From positions 434,001 through 498,000 of the forward strand of contig JAOTOL010001335.1 in NCBI GenBank assembly GCA_034440575.1: 64,000 bases of DNA, given 5' to 3'. Position numbers and translations under genes: made by a program. Below are positions 10,744-22,059 of the stretch, piece after piece; the stretch's first letter is position 1, and each line of letters starts with the position of its first letter. Source of the DNA: Imbricaverruca yamaguchii. Its lineage: Eukaryota; Arthropoda; Thecostraca; Neoverrucidae. Below the pieces are notes generated by a model. It was not told the DNA's origin. It was given only the letters and a program-made list of their open reading frames with translations, and did not search any database.

Positions 10744-11176
10744 TTGTACTGTATCGGTAATGGTCGGCAGAAGCTGGCTGAAGTCGGTGTTGGGCTAGTC
10801 CAGACCACCACTCGTCAGTATTTACAGACACCAGCCAGATCGGTGCAGGCTGGATTTCGTCCTGCAGCTGCATCGCCGTCTCCCATGTGTTTGTGCACAG
10901 ATTGCTCTGTGGCCCCGCCAAACCCCCACTTGACGCGGAGCACCGCCGAAGTGCAGGAGTTGGATGAGGTTGACGGCTGGTCGGCAGGTGAAGCTGAGTC
11001 GGTTCCGGGGACGGACGGCAGACATGCCACCAGCCGCTGCGTCGTGTGCTCCAGCCAGCGGAGTCACCTCAGCTGACGATGCAGTGAGTTGCATGCTGCT
11101 GGCTGCCGGCTACCACTCTACCTTGGCCTCGTGCACATTTCCGTGGGCGGGCAGGATGTCGTCTTCACCGCATCGT
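10744..11176. other. Island between two arrays
   Basis: GC-rich, stop-poor DNA. A minus frame from about 10921 to 10744 includes QLQDEIQPAPIWLVSVNTDE. Another minus segment near 11160-11120 reads DDILPAHGNVHEAK before AAG then GTAGAG, a possible donor. A plus frame also stays open to about 11076. I do not recognise any of these. Confidence 0.2.
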
Positions 11177-12270
11177 TCGTCACTCGGCGGGCGGGCCATA
11201 CGGCAGCCGTGCACAGACAACTCAGCTGACATCCGTCACTCGGCGGGCCATACCGCAGCCGTGCACGGACAACTCAGCTGACATTCGTCACTCGGCGGGC
11301 CATATCGCAGCCGTACACGGACAACTCAGCTGACATTCGTCACTTGGCGGGCCATATGGCAGCCGTACACAGACAACTCAGCTGATATTCGTCACTCGGC
11401 GGGCCATACGGCAGCCGTGCACAGACAACTCAGCTGACATTCGTCACTCGGCGGGCTATACGGCAGCCGTGCACAGACAACTCAGCTGACATTCGTCACT
11501 CGGCGGGCTATACGGCAGCCGTACACGGACAACTCAGCTGACATCCGTCACTCGGCGGGCCATACGGCAGCCGTGCACAGACAACTCAGCTGACATCCGT
11601 CACTCGGCGGGCCATACGGCAGCCGTACACGGACAACTCAGCTGACATTCGTCACTTGGCGGGCCATATCGCAGCCGTACACGGACAACTCAGCTGACAT
11701 CCGTCACTCGGCGGGCCATACGGCAGCCGTACACGGACAACTCAGCTGATATTCGTCACTCGGCGGGCTATACGGCAGCCGTGCACAGACAACTCAGCTG
11801 ATATTCGTCACTCGGCGGGCTATACGGCAGCCGTGCACGGACAACTCAGCTGACATCCGTCACTCGGCGGGCCATACGGCAGCCGTACACGGACAACTCA
11901 GCTGACATTCGTCACTTGGCGGGCCATATCGCAGCCGTACACGGACAACTCAGCTGACATCCGTCACTCGGCGGGCCATACGGCAGCCGTACACAGACAA
12001 CTCAGCTGACATTCGTCACTCGGCGGGCCATACGGCAGCCGTGCACAGACAACTCAGCTGACATTCGTCACTCGGCGGGCCATACGGCAGCCGTACACGG
12101 ACAACTCAGCTGACATCCGTCACTCGGCGGGCTATACGGCAGCCGTACACAGACAACTCAGCTGACATTCGTCACTCGGCGGGCCATACGGCAGCCGTAC
12201 ACAGACAACTCAGCTGACATCCGTCACTCGGCGGGCCATACGGCAGCCGTACACGGACAACTCAGCTGAC
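11177..12270. repeat. 52-bp minisatellite
   Basis: About 21 units by span. Each contains CGTCACTCGGCGGGCCATA, then CGGCAGCCGT, RCACRGACAACTCAGCTGA. Variable sites are mostly C/T or A/G at CpG-like positions (CATCCGTC or CATTCGTC; GTACACGG, GTGCACAG). The CAGCTG hexamer recurs once per unit. The first unit has an extra GGGC. Confidence 0.95.
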
Positions 12271-12279
12271 ACACACATC

Positions 12280-12483
12280 GTCAGCGCCCGCTCTCCTGAC
12301 TCGACCTCGGGTTGGTTCGCTTTAGAGCTTCTGAGAGCCTGGCGAATCTTGCTCAGCAGGTTCGATGATTTGATGGCCTGTCGCAGCACGAAAGTCGCAT
12401 CCTTCAGCACAAGTACTTTGCCTGGCAGCCTCCACGAGCTGCAGAGAACTGTGTTGGTGAACGACTCTTGAGGCTGCCCGACG
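12280..12483 (-). CDS. Candidate coding exon, unidentified
   Basis: On the minus strand the sequence TGTTTTCAG ends at 12484 and is followed by an open frame through about 12280. The translation includes WRLPGKVLVLKDATFVLRQA and a basic helix-like stretch, SNLLSKIRQALRSSKAN. The other two minus frames contain stops in this interval. No good donor is evident at the far end (GAG then GTCGAG near 12305 is weak). Arrays lie on both sides. Identity unknown. Confidence 0.3.
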
Positions 12484-12534
12484 CTGAAAACAGACGCTGA
12501 GCTGATCGCGGATTCCTGCCGGTCGTTTTTGCGC

Positions 12535-15112
12535 TCTCTCCGCGGCTTCATCGTCACGGCCGGTCTCGGCTTCATTATCACGGCCGGTCTCGGCTTCATT
12601 ATCACGGCCGGTCTCGGCTTCATTATCACGGCCGGTCTCGGCTTCATTATCACGGCCGGTCTCGGCTTCATCGTCACGGCCGGTCTCGGCTTCATCGTCA
12701 CGGCCGGTCTCGGCTTCATTATCACGGCCGGTCTCGGCTTCATTATCACGGCCGGTCTCGGCTTCATCGTCACGGCCGGTCTCGGCTTCATTATCACGGC
12801 CGGTCTCGGCTTCATTATCACGGCCGGTCTCGGCTTCATCGTCACGGCCGGTCTCGGCTTCATCGTCACGGCCGGTCTCGGCTTCATTATCACGGCCGGT
12901 CTCGGCTTCATTATCACGGCCGGTCTCGGCTTCATTATCACGGCCGGTCTCGGCTTCATTATCACGGCCGGTCTCGGCTTCATTATCACGGCCGGTCTCG
13001 GCTTCATTATCACGGCCGGTCTCGGCTTCATTATCACGGCCGGTCTCGGCTTCATTATCACGGCCGGTCTCGGCTTCATTATCACGGCCGGTCTCGGCTT
13101 CATTATCACGGCCGGTGGCTTCATTATCCGGCCGGTCTCGGCTTCATTATCACGGCCGGTCTCGGCTTCATTATCACGGCCGGTCTCGCTTCATTATCAC
13201 GGCCGGTCTCGGCTTCATTATCACGGCCGGTCTCGGCTTCATCGTCACGGCCGGTCTCGGCTTCATTATCACGGCCGGTCTCGGCTTCATTATCACGGCC
13301 GGTCTCGGCTTCATTATCACGGCCGGTCTCGGCTTCATTTCGGCGTTCGGTTATTATCACGGCCGGTCTCGGCTTCATTATCACGGCCGGTCTCGCTTCA
13401 TTGTCACGGCCGGTCTCGGCTTCATTATCACGGCCGGTCTCGGCTTCATTGTCACGTTCGCTTCATTTCACGGCCGGTCTCGGCTTCATTATCACGGCCG
13501 GTCTCGGCTTCATTATCACGGCCGGTCTCGGCTTCATTATCACGGCCGGTCTCGGCTTCATTATCACGGCCGGTCTCGGCTTCATTATCACGGCCGGTCT
13601 CGGCTTCATCGTCACGGCCGGTCTCGGCTTCATTATCACGGCCGGTCTCGGCTTCATTATCACGGCCGGTCTCGGCTTCATTTCACGGCCGGTCTCGGCT
13701 TCATTATCACGGCCGGTCTCGGCTTCATTACGGCGTTCGGCTTATTACGGCGTTGCTTCACACGCGTCTCGGCTTCATTATCACGGCCGGTTCGGCTTCA
13801 TTCACGGCCGTTCTACGGCCGGTCTCGGCTTCATTTCACGGCCGGTCTCGGCTTCATTCGGCCGGTCTCGCTTCATTATCACGGCCGGTCGGCTTCATTA
13901 TCCGGCCGGTCTCGGCTTCATTATCACGGCCGGTCTCGGCTTCATTATCACGGCCGGTCTCGGCTTCATTATCACGGCCGGTCTCGGCTTCATCGTCACG
14001 GCCGGTCTCGGCTTCATTATCACGGCCGGTCTCGGCTTCATTATCCGGCCGGTCTCGCTTCATGTCACGGCCGGTCTCGGCTTCATTATCACGGCCGGTC
14101 TCGGCTTCATTATCACGGCGGTCTCGGCTTCATTATCACGGCCGGTCTCGGCTTCATTATCACGGCCGGTCTCGGTTCATTATCACGGCCGGTCTCGGCT
14201 TCATTATCACGGCCGGTCTCGGCTTCATTATCACGGCCGGTCTCGGCTTCATTATCACGGCCGGTCTCGGCTTCATTATCACGGCCGGTCTCGGCTTCAT
14301 TATCACGGCCGGTCTCGGCTTCATTATCACGGCCGGTCTCGGCTTCATTATCACGGCCGCTCTCGGCTTCATTATCACGGCCGGTCTCAGCTTCATCGTC
14401 ACGGCCGGTCTCGGCTTCATTATCACGGCCGGTCTCGGCTTCATTATCACGGCCGGTCTCGGCTTCATTATCAGCGGCGTCTACGGCCGTTCATTATCAC
14501 GGCCGGTCTCGGCTTCATATCACGGCCGGTCTCGGTCATTCACGGCCGGTCTCGGCTTCATTATCACGGCCGGTCTCGGCTTCATTATCACGGCCGGTCT
14601 CGGCTTCATTATCACGGCCGGTCTCGGCTTCATTATTACGGCCGGTCTCGGCTTCATTATCACGGCCGGTCTCGGCTTCATTATCACGGCCGGTCTCGGC
14701 TTCATTATCACGGCCGGTCTCAGCTTCATCGTCACGGCCGGTCTCGGCTTCATTATCACGGCCGGTCTCGGCTTCATTGTCACGGCCGGTCTCGGCTTCA
14801 TCGTCACGGCCGGTCTCGGCTTCATTATCACGGCCGGTCTCAGCTTCATTATCACGGCCGGTCTCGGTTCATTATCACGGCCGGTCTCGGCTTCATTATC
14901 ACGGCCGGTCTCGGCTTCATTATCACGGCCGGTCTCGCTTCATTTCGGCCGGTCTCGGCTCATTTCACGGCCGGTCTCGGCTTCATTGTCACGGCCGGTC
15001 TCGGCTTCATTATCACGGCCGGTCTCGGCTTCATCGTCACGGCCGGTCTCGGCTTCATTATCACGGCCGGTCTCGGCTTCATTATCACGGCCGGTCTCGG
15101 CTTCATCGTCAC
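12535..15112. repeat. 24-bp minisatellite, CTTCATTATCACGGCC type
   Basis: About 105 units by span; the unit closes with GGTCTCGG. The main variant is TTATCACGG against TCGTCACGG. Truncated or fused units cluster at about 13115-14130, 14465-14540 and 14935-14965. Since 24 is a multiple of three and the unit has no stop in most frames, open frames of up to 982 codons cross it; these shift frame at each damaged unit and are not genes. Confidence 0.97.
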
Positions 15113-15242
15113 TGACGACGTGGTCACCACGCTTCAGGAACATGAAGAACACCTCGTCTCCCGAACGATGCTTTATCTCAGCAGCTGATAACTTGGCGGT
15201 TTTCATTTTCACGCGATCCATGTTCCGGGACTGGGGTCCACC
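15113..15242 (-). CDS. Candidate coding exon, unidentified
   Basis: The minus strand has an open frame that includes KLSAAEIKHRSGDEVFFMF and LKRGDHVV before running into the 24-bp array. CCAAGTTATCAG near 15183 could act as an acceptor, and GTCAGTGACG at about 15113 as a weak donor. The peptide is not repetitive. It could belong with the 12.3-12.48 kb and 9.1-9.3 kb candidates on the same strand. Confidence 0.22.
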
Positions 15243-15378
15243 CTTCATCAACATTCACGCTCACACATCCGTCATCCACATTCACGTTCACACATCCGCC
15301 ATCCACATTCACGTTCACACATCCGCCATCCACATTCACGTTTACACATCCGTACACATTCGCATTCACACATCAATT
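15243..15378. repeat. 27-bp minisatellite, CACATTCACGTTCACACATC type
   Basis: About five units, the central three nearly identical (ending CGCCATC) and the outer ones degraded. Confidence 0.9.
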
Positions 15379-15845
15379 CACAATCACATTACGTCCTTCA
15401 TAGAGTGCTTCGCCTCCTTTAGCATGGCCAACAAATATTGCACTCAGATCGGGACGACCTTAACTGGCCTACTTTGAAATGCTAGCGTACATGAGGCGAA
15501 CTTTTGGTGTCTGCAATTTGAAGGTTAAAAATGCATTACTTTGCTAATTGGGAGCCTGAAGTACTTTTGCAGCCAGGATATAGTGCAAATATTCACGTCA
15601 GAACGGTCCGTTGGTTTCAACAGTTTGATTTCACCCGTGTAAACTCGGGGATGGGTAGGGTGCCCGGGCCCACTGCCCCTCCACTCGAAGCAAGTGTGTT
15701 TATCACACGGCGTGTGTTAAAAATGCTGAACCTGAAATAAATCGCATATTATTACCATTCCGCCCACACCCCATATTCCAGTCAGATCTCCGCCAGGTGT
15801 GATTCTACAACGCACACAACACAAATAGGAAAGTTGGCAAGAATT
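15379..15845. other. Unique DNA, nothing recognised
   Basis: Mixed composition with short frames only. I see no repeat, RNA or splice pattern. Confidence 0.4.
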
Positions 15846-15846
15846 A

Positions 15847-15862
15847 CAATATATATATATAT

Positions 15863-15956
<94 letters not shown>

Positions 15957-15958
15957 TC

Positions 15959-16040
<82 letters not shown>
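15847..16040. repeat. (TA)n microsatellite
   Basis: Nearly 200 bases of TA interrupted near 15863 and at 15949-15970 (GTATATATTCTATATATACATA). Confidence 0.97.
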
Positions 16041-16042
<2 letters not shown>

Positions 16043-16754
16043 AGTATATATATGGGTGCATTTAATCCTACAACCTTCCTCGCACCCTTTGAGAAGTTAA
16101 CTTTCTGCTGCTATCTTTTCTACATCTATATCACACGTAACATATGCGTGTGACTGGGATGGCAATGCATGCGGTGTGACAAGACACCAACGTACCAACC
16201 TTCTCCGACGTTTTACCCCGCGGTCGACGACCCCCATGTGGTCGGCCGTCGCCCCGGGCAGAGGTCACGCCGGTGACCTCCACAGCCCAGCCGATGCCGC
16301 GGGCTGCAGGCCTGGCCGCAGTTTGGATGCTTTGTCCGGGCGGGCGGGAGGGAGGCGGCCAGGGCCCGCTCGCAGACTTTGCCTGTCGATACTCCCAGGC
16401 AACGAGCACGGGTGGTCTCAGCGGCCGTGCAGGGAGGTCAAGGCGACCAGGGGCGTCACCAGGGACAGGCGAAGGTCTCTGGCGGGGCAAGATGAGCAGG
16501 GGAGACTGAGACGGGAAGAGGCATGCAGAGGAGGTCAGGGCAGGAAATGGTGAGAATGGGTTGGGAGGGGAAGAGCGGGCAGGGTGAGCAGTGGAGATCA
16601 GGGCGGGGAATGGTGAGAATGGGTGGGGAGGGGAAGGGTGCGCAGAGTGAGGAGTGGAGGCGGGGCTGACCAGTGTACAGGCAGTCAATAATGAGTGACA
16701 ACGAAGCAATAAAATGCAAATATGTATGGTATCTATCGATGGATCGATCTATCT
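16041..16754. other. GC-rich island and purine-rich imperfect repeats
   Basis: From 16130 to 16500 the sequence is GC-rich and open in several frames on both strands without a recognisable product. From 16490 to 16660 a purine-rich segment holds two copies, about 65-70 bp each, of GGTGAGAATGGG followed by GGGAGGGGAAG, plus a more degraded third. Confidence 0.4.
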
Positions 16755-16905
16755 ATGGATGAGAGGTGGGTCATCAGGTGGTGTGTCATTAGGAGGTGGG
16801 TCATCAGGAGTTGGAGCATCAGGAGGTGGGTCATCAGGAAGTGGGTCATCAGGAAGTGGGTCATCAGGGTCATCAAGGGGTGGGTCATCTGGATGTGGGT
16901 CAAAC
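16755..16905. repeat. 15-bp minisatellite GGTGGGTCATCAGGA
   Basis: About ten imperfect copies, with units expanded or shortened near 16850-16890. A plus frame through it is Gly/Ser-rich. Confidence 0.9.
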
Positions 16906-17480
16906 CGCGCCGCGAACTGTTAAGTGTCGCGCTGCAAAAATACTAAATACTGTGGGGAGTGTCAGAGTTAGACCTCTGGAGCAGACAAGGCGGACCTACG
17001 AAGGAGCAGGATTAGGAGCGGCCAGCTCAGTAAATACCACGGGCATTAGTGGAACAGTGGCCAGCAGCATCGGCAGCGAACGCTGGAACAGCAGCAGGAA
17101 CATGGACAAGGACGCCCCGAAACGGTACGCTGAACTACCCCAGGCCCAGATATTGACGTTGGCCCGCCGTTTTTGTCTGGGTAGCGTTTCACCTGACTGA
17201 GGCGACTGAATGCTAAGATCGTGGATCAGGTAATCAACAGCCAACGATGGCCACTGAATGGCCAATACTCAGTCGTCATGGACAACGATGCCAGTGCAAA
17301 GATCACTGATCAATCAGTAGTGACTATGTCAGCAGCGTGACGTCATCAGTGACGTCATCAGTCATGACGACTGATCATGATGATGTCCAAGGCTGTCCAT
17401 AACCCCAGGCAGTCCATAAATCCAGGCTTTTCATAATAGCGACTGCACATGGAGTACATTTATATATGCATATATGTAAA
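16906..17480. other. Unique DNA with CRE-like words near 17340
   Basis: No gene is recognised. At 17335-17375 the words GTGACGTCATCAG and CAGTCATGACGAC repeat; two are perfect TGACGTCA octamers. A frame to about 17200 is not supported as a gene. Confidence 0.4.
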
Positions 17481-17484
17481 TGGA

Positions 17485-17673
17485 TGAACAGATAAAGAAA
17501 CAACTAAATAAACACATAAATGAATACATCAACAAATAAGCACATAAATAAATAAATGAACAAACAAACAAATATGTAAATAAAAGAATGAAAACATAAA
17601 TAAATAAATAAATAAATAAATAAAACAATAAATCAACATATCAATTGACCAATCAAGTAATCAATCAACATAC

Positions 17674-17705
<32 letters not shown>

Positions 17706-17712
17706 GAGTCTA
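17485..17712. repeat. AT-rich tetranucleotide tract (AATA)n then (AATC)n
   Basis: Impure AAATAAATAAAC-type sequence passes into AATAAATAAATA near 17600 and then into CAATCAATCAAT from about 17640 to 17705. Confidence 0.9.
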
Positions 17713-17930
17713 TAAATAATAATTTGTCAATCGTCAGTGGAGGTGAACAGTGGCCCCGAAACTGCCATCCGCCGTCCGGCCGCAGAGCCCTGACTCCGCC
17801 CATGGACCCAATGAGCCGGGGCCGCCCGGGCCGGCCCGTGCACCGCCGTCGCCGGCGTCGACGGTGCCGTCGTCGGCGTCGACGCGCGGCGCGGCGCAGC
17901 CGGAGAGCCAGCCGGAGGTCACGTGACGTC
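17713..17930. other. GC-rich spacer
   Basis: Short island of CCG/CGC-rich sequence between the AT-rich tract and the 64-bp array. Open frames on both strands reflect composition. Confidence 0.4.
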
Positions 17931-17931
17931 T

Positions 17932-18690
17932 GACGGGCACCTGGGTCGTCAGGACCGGCCACCTCGACCGCGTCCACCGGCGTCTGATGGACACCTCCGG
18001 CTGACTGGGTCGTCAGGACCGGCCACCTCGACCGCGTCCGCCGGCGTCTGATGGACACCTCCGGCTGACTGGGTCGTCAGGACCGGGCACCTCGACCGCG
18101 TCCGCCGGCGTCTGATGGACACCTCCGGCTGACTGGGTCGTCAGGACCGGACACCTCGACCCAACCCCGCCGGGGTCTGAAAGCCTCCGGGAGGGGGCAA
18201 AAGAGGATGGCGACCTCCGGCTGACTGGTTCAGGACCGGCCACCTCGACCGCGTCCGCCGGCGTCTGATGGACACCTCCGGCTGACTGGGTCGTCAGGCA
18301 ACCGCGTCCGCCGGCGTCTGATGGCCACCTCCGGCTGACTGGGTCGTCAGGACCGGACACCTCGACCGCGTCCGCCGGCGTCTGATGGACACCTCCGGCT
18401 GACTGGGTCGTCAGGACCGGACACCTCGACTGACTCCGACGGTGTCTGATGGGCACCTTCGGCTGACTGGGTCGTCAGGACCGGGCACATCGACCGCGTC
18501 CACCGGCGTCTGATGGACACCTCCGGCTGACTGGGTCGTCAGGACCGGCCACCTCGACCGCGTCCACCGGCGTCTGATGGACACCTCCGGCTGACTGGGT
18601 CGTCAGGACCGGGCACCGCTGGCTGACTCCGCCGGCGTCTGATGGACACCTCCTGACTGGGTCGTCAGGACCGGCCACCGCTGGCTGTCG
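17932..18690. repeat. 64-bp minisatellite
   Basis: About 11 units. Each contains GGCGTCTGATGGACACCTCC, GGCTGACTGGGTCGTCAGGA, CCGGCCACCTCGACCGCGTC and CGCC. GGCGTCTG occurs at 17979 and 18043, fixing the period. Units near 18160-18230, 18295 and 18615 carry deletions or substitutions. Confidence 0.95.
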
Positions 18691-19334
18691 ATGTCGTCAG
18701 AAGACGTGCAAGAAACCGTGGAGCCGTGCAAGAAGTCGTGCAGAGGGGATGAAATATTCTGCAAGATCAGATGCCGAGCGAGAGGTGGCCTGGTGACAAT
18801 ATGACCGTCACAAGCGCGCCCTGATAAGGCCGACGCGATGTGACCGAGCAGAAAACTGGCCGAGCGTGAGCATTCACTAAAAATATCACTGAGAAGACAA
18901 CTGTTTACGGCAGGCAGTGCATTGTCTGTATTGGTGACGCTTCACATGCATTCGAGTTGGTGATCGCGGTACCAGCCTCCTCCCCACAGCTTACGGATTT
19001 GCATGGCACCATATGGAGCTGATTCCAACAAAGCTGGAAAACGTACAGCTGATGGGGTGGTCTCCCCAATTCAAAGTAATGACATGCCACCATGATTTCC
19101 TGCCCCTATGTAGTTCGCAGACACATAGGGGCAGTTTGTTTGTTTTGTTTGTTCACTCGCTATATCACAAACAAAGCTAATTTATTTAGCCACTCTATCA
19201 ATCAGTCACCGATGATGATTAAATGATGGCCAACAATCGTCCCCCCCCCACGTCGTTTGTGAGCCCGATCCGCCCCCACCCACTGGCCACCCGGGCTGAG
19301 AAAATATGACGACATTTCAAGTCCAGCACCCTCT
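18691..19334. other. Unique DNA, nothing recognised
   Basis: Contains a short double copy of GTGCAAGAAnnCGTG at 18708-18745 and TTTGTTTG repeats at 19135-19155. No gene or RNA is apparent. Confidence 0.4.
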
Positions 19335-19565
19335 AGTTTGGCACAGACTTTAGGATGCCTGTCGTTGCACCCATCCTCCTGACATTTAGCCTCGTCCGTC
19401 CCCATACATGTCGTAGCACCCCTCCTCCTGACATTTAGCCTCGTCCGTCCCCGTACCTGTTGCCACCCCTCCTGACATTTAGCCTCGCCCGTCCCCATAC
19501 ATGTCGTAGCACCCCTCCTCCTGACATTTAGCCTCGTCCGTGTCGTGGCACCCCACCTCCCGGGC
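19335..19565. repeat. About 46-bp minisatellite
   Basis: Four to five units with CTCCTGACATTTAGCCTCGT, CCGTCCCCATACATGTCGTA and GCACCC. One unit (about 19455) is shortened. Confidence 0.9.
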
Positions 19566-19639
19566 TTTGAGTCTCGTCCGTCCCCACGTCCGTCACTTGC
19601 GGACTGTTTGTGGGATTCACTCATGCTTTACAATATCTG

Positions 19640-19780
19640 TGGTAGCCTCACATGCCATTGGTACTCTACTACAGGTGGTAACCATCACATACCGTAACGG
19701 TGGTGATCTCACATGCCATTGGCACACCATTATCTGTGGTAACCTCACATGCCATCGGTGCCCCACTAACGGTGCTAACC
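19640..19780. repeat. About 48-bp tandem repeat, three units
   Basis: Units share GTGGTAACC or GTGGTGATC, then TCACATGCCATTGG or TCACATGCCATCGG, then a variable end. Confidence 0.75.
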
Positions 19781-19917
19781 CCACACACGTCCTTCGACAC
19801 AGGCACACGTGGCACGCGCCGGCGCCACCTGGGAGGGTCGCATACCTCCAGGTGCCACACCGTGCAATTTCTGTTCATTTTTGCGCCGTCTAATGAGCGT
19901 GTGGACCTAGCCGTACC

Positions 19918-19972
19918 AAATCACGGCCTCGCCTTCACGGCCTCGCCTTCACGGCCTCGCCTTCACGGACGC
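19918..19972. repeat. 14-bp repeat ACGGCCTCGCCTTC
   Basis: Three exact copies and a decayed fourth, about 50 bp before the 24-bp array. Confidence 0.9.
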
Positions 19973-20019
19973 GCCCGTCACCGCCTCGCAGCTGTGAAGG
20001 TGTGACGGCTAACGGTCAC

Positions 20020-21152
20020 GGAGGCGGTGCACCATGGTGCCTACCGCGGCCGCCATGGAGAGGCTCGAGGCGGCCACCATGGAGAGGCTCGAGGCGGCCA
20101 CCATGGAGAGGCTCGAGGCGGCCACCATGGAGAGGCTCGAGGCGGTGCACCATGGTGCCTACCGCGGCCGCCATGGAGAGGCTCGAGGCGGCCACCATGG
20201 AGAGGCTCCAGGCGGCCACCATGGAGAGGCTCGAGGCGGCCACCATGGAGAGGCTCGAGGCGGTGCACCATGGTGCCTACCGCGGCCGCCATGGAGAGGC
20301 TCGAGGCGGCCACCATGGAGAGGCTCGAGGCGGTGCACGCGCCTACCGCGGCCACCATGGAGAGGCTCCAGGCGGCCACCATGGAGAGGCTCCAGGCGGC
20401 CACCATGGAGAGGCTCCAGGCGGCCACCATGGAGAGGCTCCAGGCGGCCACCATGGAGAGGCTCGAGGCGGCCACCATGGAGAGGCGCGAGGCGGTGCAC
20501 GCGCCTACCGCGGCCACCATGGAGAGTCGCGAGGCGGTGCAGGTGCCTACCGCGGCCACCATGGAGAGGCTCGAGGCGGCCACCATGGAGAGGCTCCAGG
20601 CGGCCACCATGGAGAGGCGCGAGGCGGTGCACGCGCCTACCGCGGCCACCATGGAGAGGCTCCAGGCGGCCACCATGGAGAGGCTCCAGGCGGTCACCAT
20701 GGAGAGGCGCGAGGCGGTGCACGCGCCTACCGCGGCCACCATGGAGAGGCTCCAGGCGGCCACCATGGAGAGGCTCCAGGCGGCCACCATGGAGAGGCTC
20801 GAGGCGGCCACCATGGAGAGGCGCGAGGCGGTGCACGCGCCTACCGCGGCCACCATGGAGAGGGTCCAGGCGGCCACCATGGAGAGACTCCAGGCGGCCA
20901 CCATGGAGAGGCTCCAGGCGGTCACCATGGAGAGGCGCGAGGCGGTGCACGCGCCTACCGCGGCCACCATGGAGAGGGTCCAGGCGGCCACCATGGAGAG
21001 ACTCCAGGCGGCCACCATGGAGAGGCTCCAGGCGGTCACCATGGAGAGGCTCGAGGCGGTGCACGCGCCTACCGCGGCAACCATGGAGAGGCTCCAGGCG
21101 GCCACCATGGAGAGGCTCCAGGCGGCCACCATGGAGAGGCTCGAAATGTGGT
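20020..21152. repeat. 24-bp minisatellite carrying GCCACCATGG
   Basis: The basic unit is GCCACCATGGAGAGGCTCGA plus GGCG. Variants change CTCGAGG to CTCCAGG or CGCGAGG. A longer unit with GGTGCACGCGCCTACCGC is inserted every two to six basic units, giving a higher-order pattern (AGGGTCCAGG recurs at 20871 and 20975). Frames of about 300-390 codons are open in several registers on both strands at once, which is what a stop-free repeat produces. No frame has flanking coding support. Confidence 0.97.
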
Positions 21153-22055
21153 CAGTCGGGGCCATCGTTAGAGCATTGCCTCGCTCCCGCCGTCCATAAG
21201 GTGCGGTAATGCTGGGGGTGTTTCAGGTGTGACATTGCGAATATGTTTGCATATTTTCGGCTCCATTACACTGAAGTATCTACTCATGTTGGCATGTTGT
21301 ACTCGTGCATGCAGAAGCAGATCTAGAGCTGAGTATGACTGGGTCAGGGTCAAGTCTGGTCAAGTCTGCCCTTGAATTCGCCTGATGAAGGCTCCATGTA
21401 ATCAATGGGTCTCTTCAAGCGTAACAGGACACCACTAAGACAATGCATTGCACTCCAACATTACTTGGCAACCGCGATTTATCTGCGATTATGGCGTGTG
21501 TTGGTGCTCATCCCCTCCATGTCTTCATTCATCCATCCCCTTAATCCATCCCTTCCATCCATCCCCAGCGATGTCCCTTGTGTCGACGACCACCATAATT
21601 GCTTCGTTATTTCGACTTTATGGACGGTGCGCCATGATGATACGCTATGTGTCAGCGCCATGGGTATATTATGGGTGAAACACCCATAGCATTCTCCGGT
21701 AGCCAGGGCCTCCGGCACTTCCGACGGTCTTGGCGTCAGCTCTGTCGCGCTTGACGTGATGCAGCAAGACGGAAGTGTTTTTGTCACGAAACGTTCTCAA
21801 CATTTTTACGATAAAAACTACGCCCGCTATCCGTACAACAGCAACTAGCGTTCAGCCGCCTGACGACCGCTCAGGAGGCACGGCAGTGCGCGCGAGTGCC
21901 TCTCTGTGCCTGCCCTGAGTGCGCCACTGCGCCTGTCCTGGATGCGTCTCCGCGCCTGTTCTTGGTGCGTCACTGCGCCTTTCCTGGGTGCCCCACCTCG
22001 CCTGTCCTGGGTGCGCCACTGCGCCTGTGGCCTGTCGGGGGCCGCAGTCCACGCT
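21153..22055. other. Unique DNA, no confirmed gene
   Basis: Mixed composition up to about 21840, then GC-rich. CATCC-rich pyrimidine sequence lies at 21530-21570. At 21905-22025 CGCCTGTCCTGG-like words repeat about six times with roughly 20-35 bp spacing, a decayed minisatellite leading into the next array. Confidence 0.4.
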
Positions 22056-22059
22056 GAGA

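Noticed and set aside
12529..15477. 982-codon plus-strand open frame and companions of 595 and 666 codons
   Set aside because: They read the same 24-bp repeat in three registers at once; openness is a property of the unit, not of a gene.
15717..16153. Tyr-Ile repeat frames (also at 26.4-26.7, 29.5-29.8 and 55.7 kb)
   Set aside because: Translation of (TA)n tracts.
20002..21209. Three plus frames of about 390 codons and a 374-codon minus frame
   Set aside because: All registers of the 24-bp unit are open on both strands; no unique flanking coding sequence.
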